A DNA stretch of 64,000 nt from NCBI RefSeq assembly GCF_025961205.1, contig NZ_JAOQNH010000001.1, forward strand, positions 2,442,001-2,506,000, read 5' to 3'. Both the position numbers and the translations under genes were made by a program. Each line of letters starts with the position of its first letter. Position 1 is the stretch's first letter. This stretch comes from Azospirillum fermentarium (lineage in GTDB: Bacteria > Pseudomonadota > Alphaproteobacteria > Azospirillales > Azospirillaceae). This document shows, piece after piece, positions 63,498 through 64,000 of the stretch. The notes under the pieces are model-generated. The model saw nothing but the letters and a program-made list of their open reading frames with translations, was not told where the DNA came from and did not search any database.

Positions 63498-63548
63498 GCA
63501 AGGGCCGCCGCCCTTGCTGGGGGGTGTCGGGGGGCAAAGCCCCCCGAC
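63498..63548. terminator. paired perfect hairpins before the LutC end
   Basis: Hairpin A: GCAAGGGC-CGCC-GCCCTTGC (63498-63517). Hairpin B: GTCGGGGGGC-AAA-GCCCCCCGAC (63526-63548). B begins 10 bases after the leftward LutC stop. On the minus strand the order B-A followed by CCCAT matches the element after polA, read downstream from each gene's stop. Confidence 0.7.
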
Positions 63549-63558
63549 GGGTTACACA

Positions 63559-64000
63559 TCACGCATCGGTCAGCACCAGAACCACGAATTCCTTCGGCCC
63601 GTGAACGCCGAAGGCCAGGGTCTGTTCGATGTCCGCGGTCTTCGACGGGCCGGAAACCAGCACCACGTTGGTGGGCATGCGGTCCTTCCACCCCTGTTCC
63701 GTCACCACGTCGGCCATGGTGTCGCGCACCGACGACGCGGCGACGACCGCCACATGGACCGGCGGCAGCAGCGACATCAGGCGGGGCTCGTCAGCGCCGG
63801 GCCACAGGACCACGGTGCCGGTTTCGGCGATGCCGGCCACGGTGCCGGTCACCCCGGCATCGGCCTGCTGCACCAGCACCGTTTTGAAGCTCTCCACCGA
63901 TTCGATATAGGGAACCAGCACCGGAACGTCGCTCCGCCCGGCCCAGGCTTCAGCCAGGGTCTGGCCGGTGACGGTGTTGGGGGCGTGGATCACGGTGCGG
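63559..64000 (-). CDS. lutC: LUD-domain protein, LutC-like (5' end missing)
   Basis: The C-terminal 147 residues of a LUD-domain protein. VTGTVAGIAETGTVVLWPGADEPRLMSLLPPVHVAVV and VLVSGPSKTADIEQTLAFGVHGPKEFVVLVL are the LutC/YkgG signatures. LutC is a subunit of the L-lactate-oxidising LutABC iron-sulfur complex. The N-terminus lies beyond the window; lutB, if present, would be outside. The GTG at 63993 within the frame is not the start, since homology appears to continue through it. Confidence 0.88.
   Translation of the reverse strand, partial: RTVIHAPNTVTGQTLAEAWAGRSDVPVLVPYIESVESFKTVLVQQADAGVTGTVAGIAETGTVVLWPGADEPRLMSLLPPVHVAVVAASSVRDTMADVVTEQGWKDRMPTNVVLVSGPSKTADIEQTLAFGVHGPKEFVVLVLTDA

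Overview
The window is a GC-rich chromosomal segment from an alphaproteobacterium, most likely of the Rhodospirillales (Azospirillum/Rhodospirillum-like). The basis is the gene order tatA-tatB-tatC-serS-surE-pcm-nlpD, the many chemoreceptors (including one with a C-terminal PilZ domain), the codon and GC profile, and the style of the housekeeping proteins. I see no rRNA, CRISPR array, insertion sequence, integrase or phage gene. There is one tRNA, tRNA-Arg(CCG). The first gene (fabI) and the last (a LutC-like LUD protein) are cut by the window edges.

Layout. 0-4.7 kb (+): fabI end, aroC, an IalB-like secreted protein, a chorismate-lyase-like gene (-), an AhpD-like peroxidase and an unknown secreted protein. 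4.7-12.7 kb (-): a tight operon dacA-tmk-holB-metG-tatD-MBL hydrolase, preceded by rlpA and a YdcF-type protein. 12.9-18.9 kb: two chemoreceptors flanking a three-PAS sensor kinase. 19.0-24.9 kb (-): the Tat/serS/surE/pcm/nlpD operon. 25-27.4 kb (-): an orphan Fe3+/polyamine-type ABC ATPase and a DUF4424 protein. 27.6-33.7 kb (+): a Hyd-2-type [NiFe] hydrogenase operon hybO-hybA-hybB-hybC, with hybD behind an intrinsic terminator. 33.8-38.7 kb: an orphan branched-chain amino-acid-type binding protein, tRNA-Arg, a LysR regulator, a 59-residue ORF coupled to an enoyl-CoA hydratase, and an NnrS-like membrane protein with a MIP18-family protein. 39.1-45.1 kb (+): ccoG, mog, a NIT-domain chemoreceptor and nnrS. 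45.2-47.2 kb: a hemerythrin-chemoreceptor-PilZ fusion. 47.2-52.5 kb: a TetR/MaoC divergent pair, an ABC1 kinase, a bacteriohemerythrin and oligoendopeptidase F. 53-57.5 kb: an ECF sigma/anti-sigma pair, a small KfrA_N-like protein, a REC-GGDEF diguanylate cyclase and a trypsin-like protease. 57.6-64 kb: topB-like topoisomerase overlapping polA, then small genes and the LutC end.

The main theme is a microaerobic/anaerobic lifestyle block between about 27.6 and 50.6 kb. H2 oxidation (hyb), cbb3-oxidase assembly (ccoG), molybdenum cofactor synthesis (mog), NO-linked membrane proteins (two NnrS types), nitrate/nitrite-type and O2/NO-type chemoreceptors and a bacteriohemerythrin lie together. Three good FNR/CRP-family palindromes precede hybO, the MIP18/NnrS-like pair and the bacteriohemerythrin. 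The most unusual single gene is the hemerythrin-MCP-PilZ fusion. The most unusual non-coding element is a nested 17-bp inverted repeat ending one base before the start codon of the ECF sigma gene.
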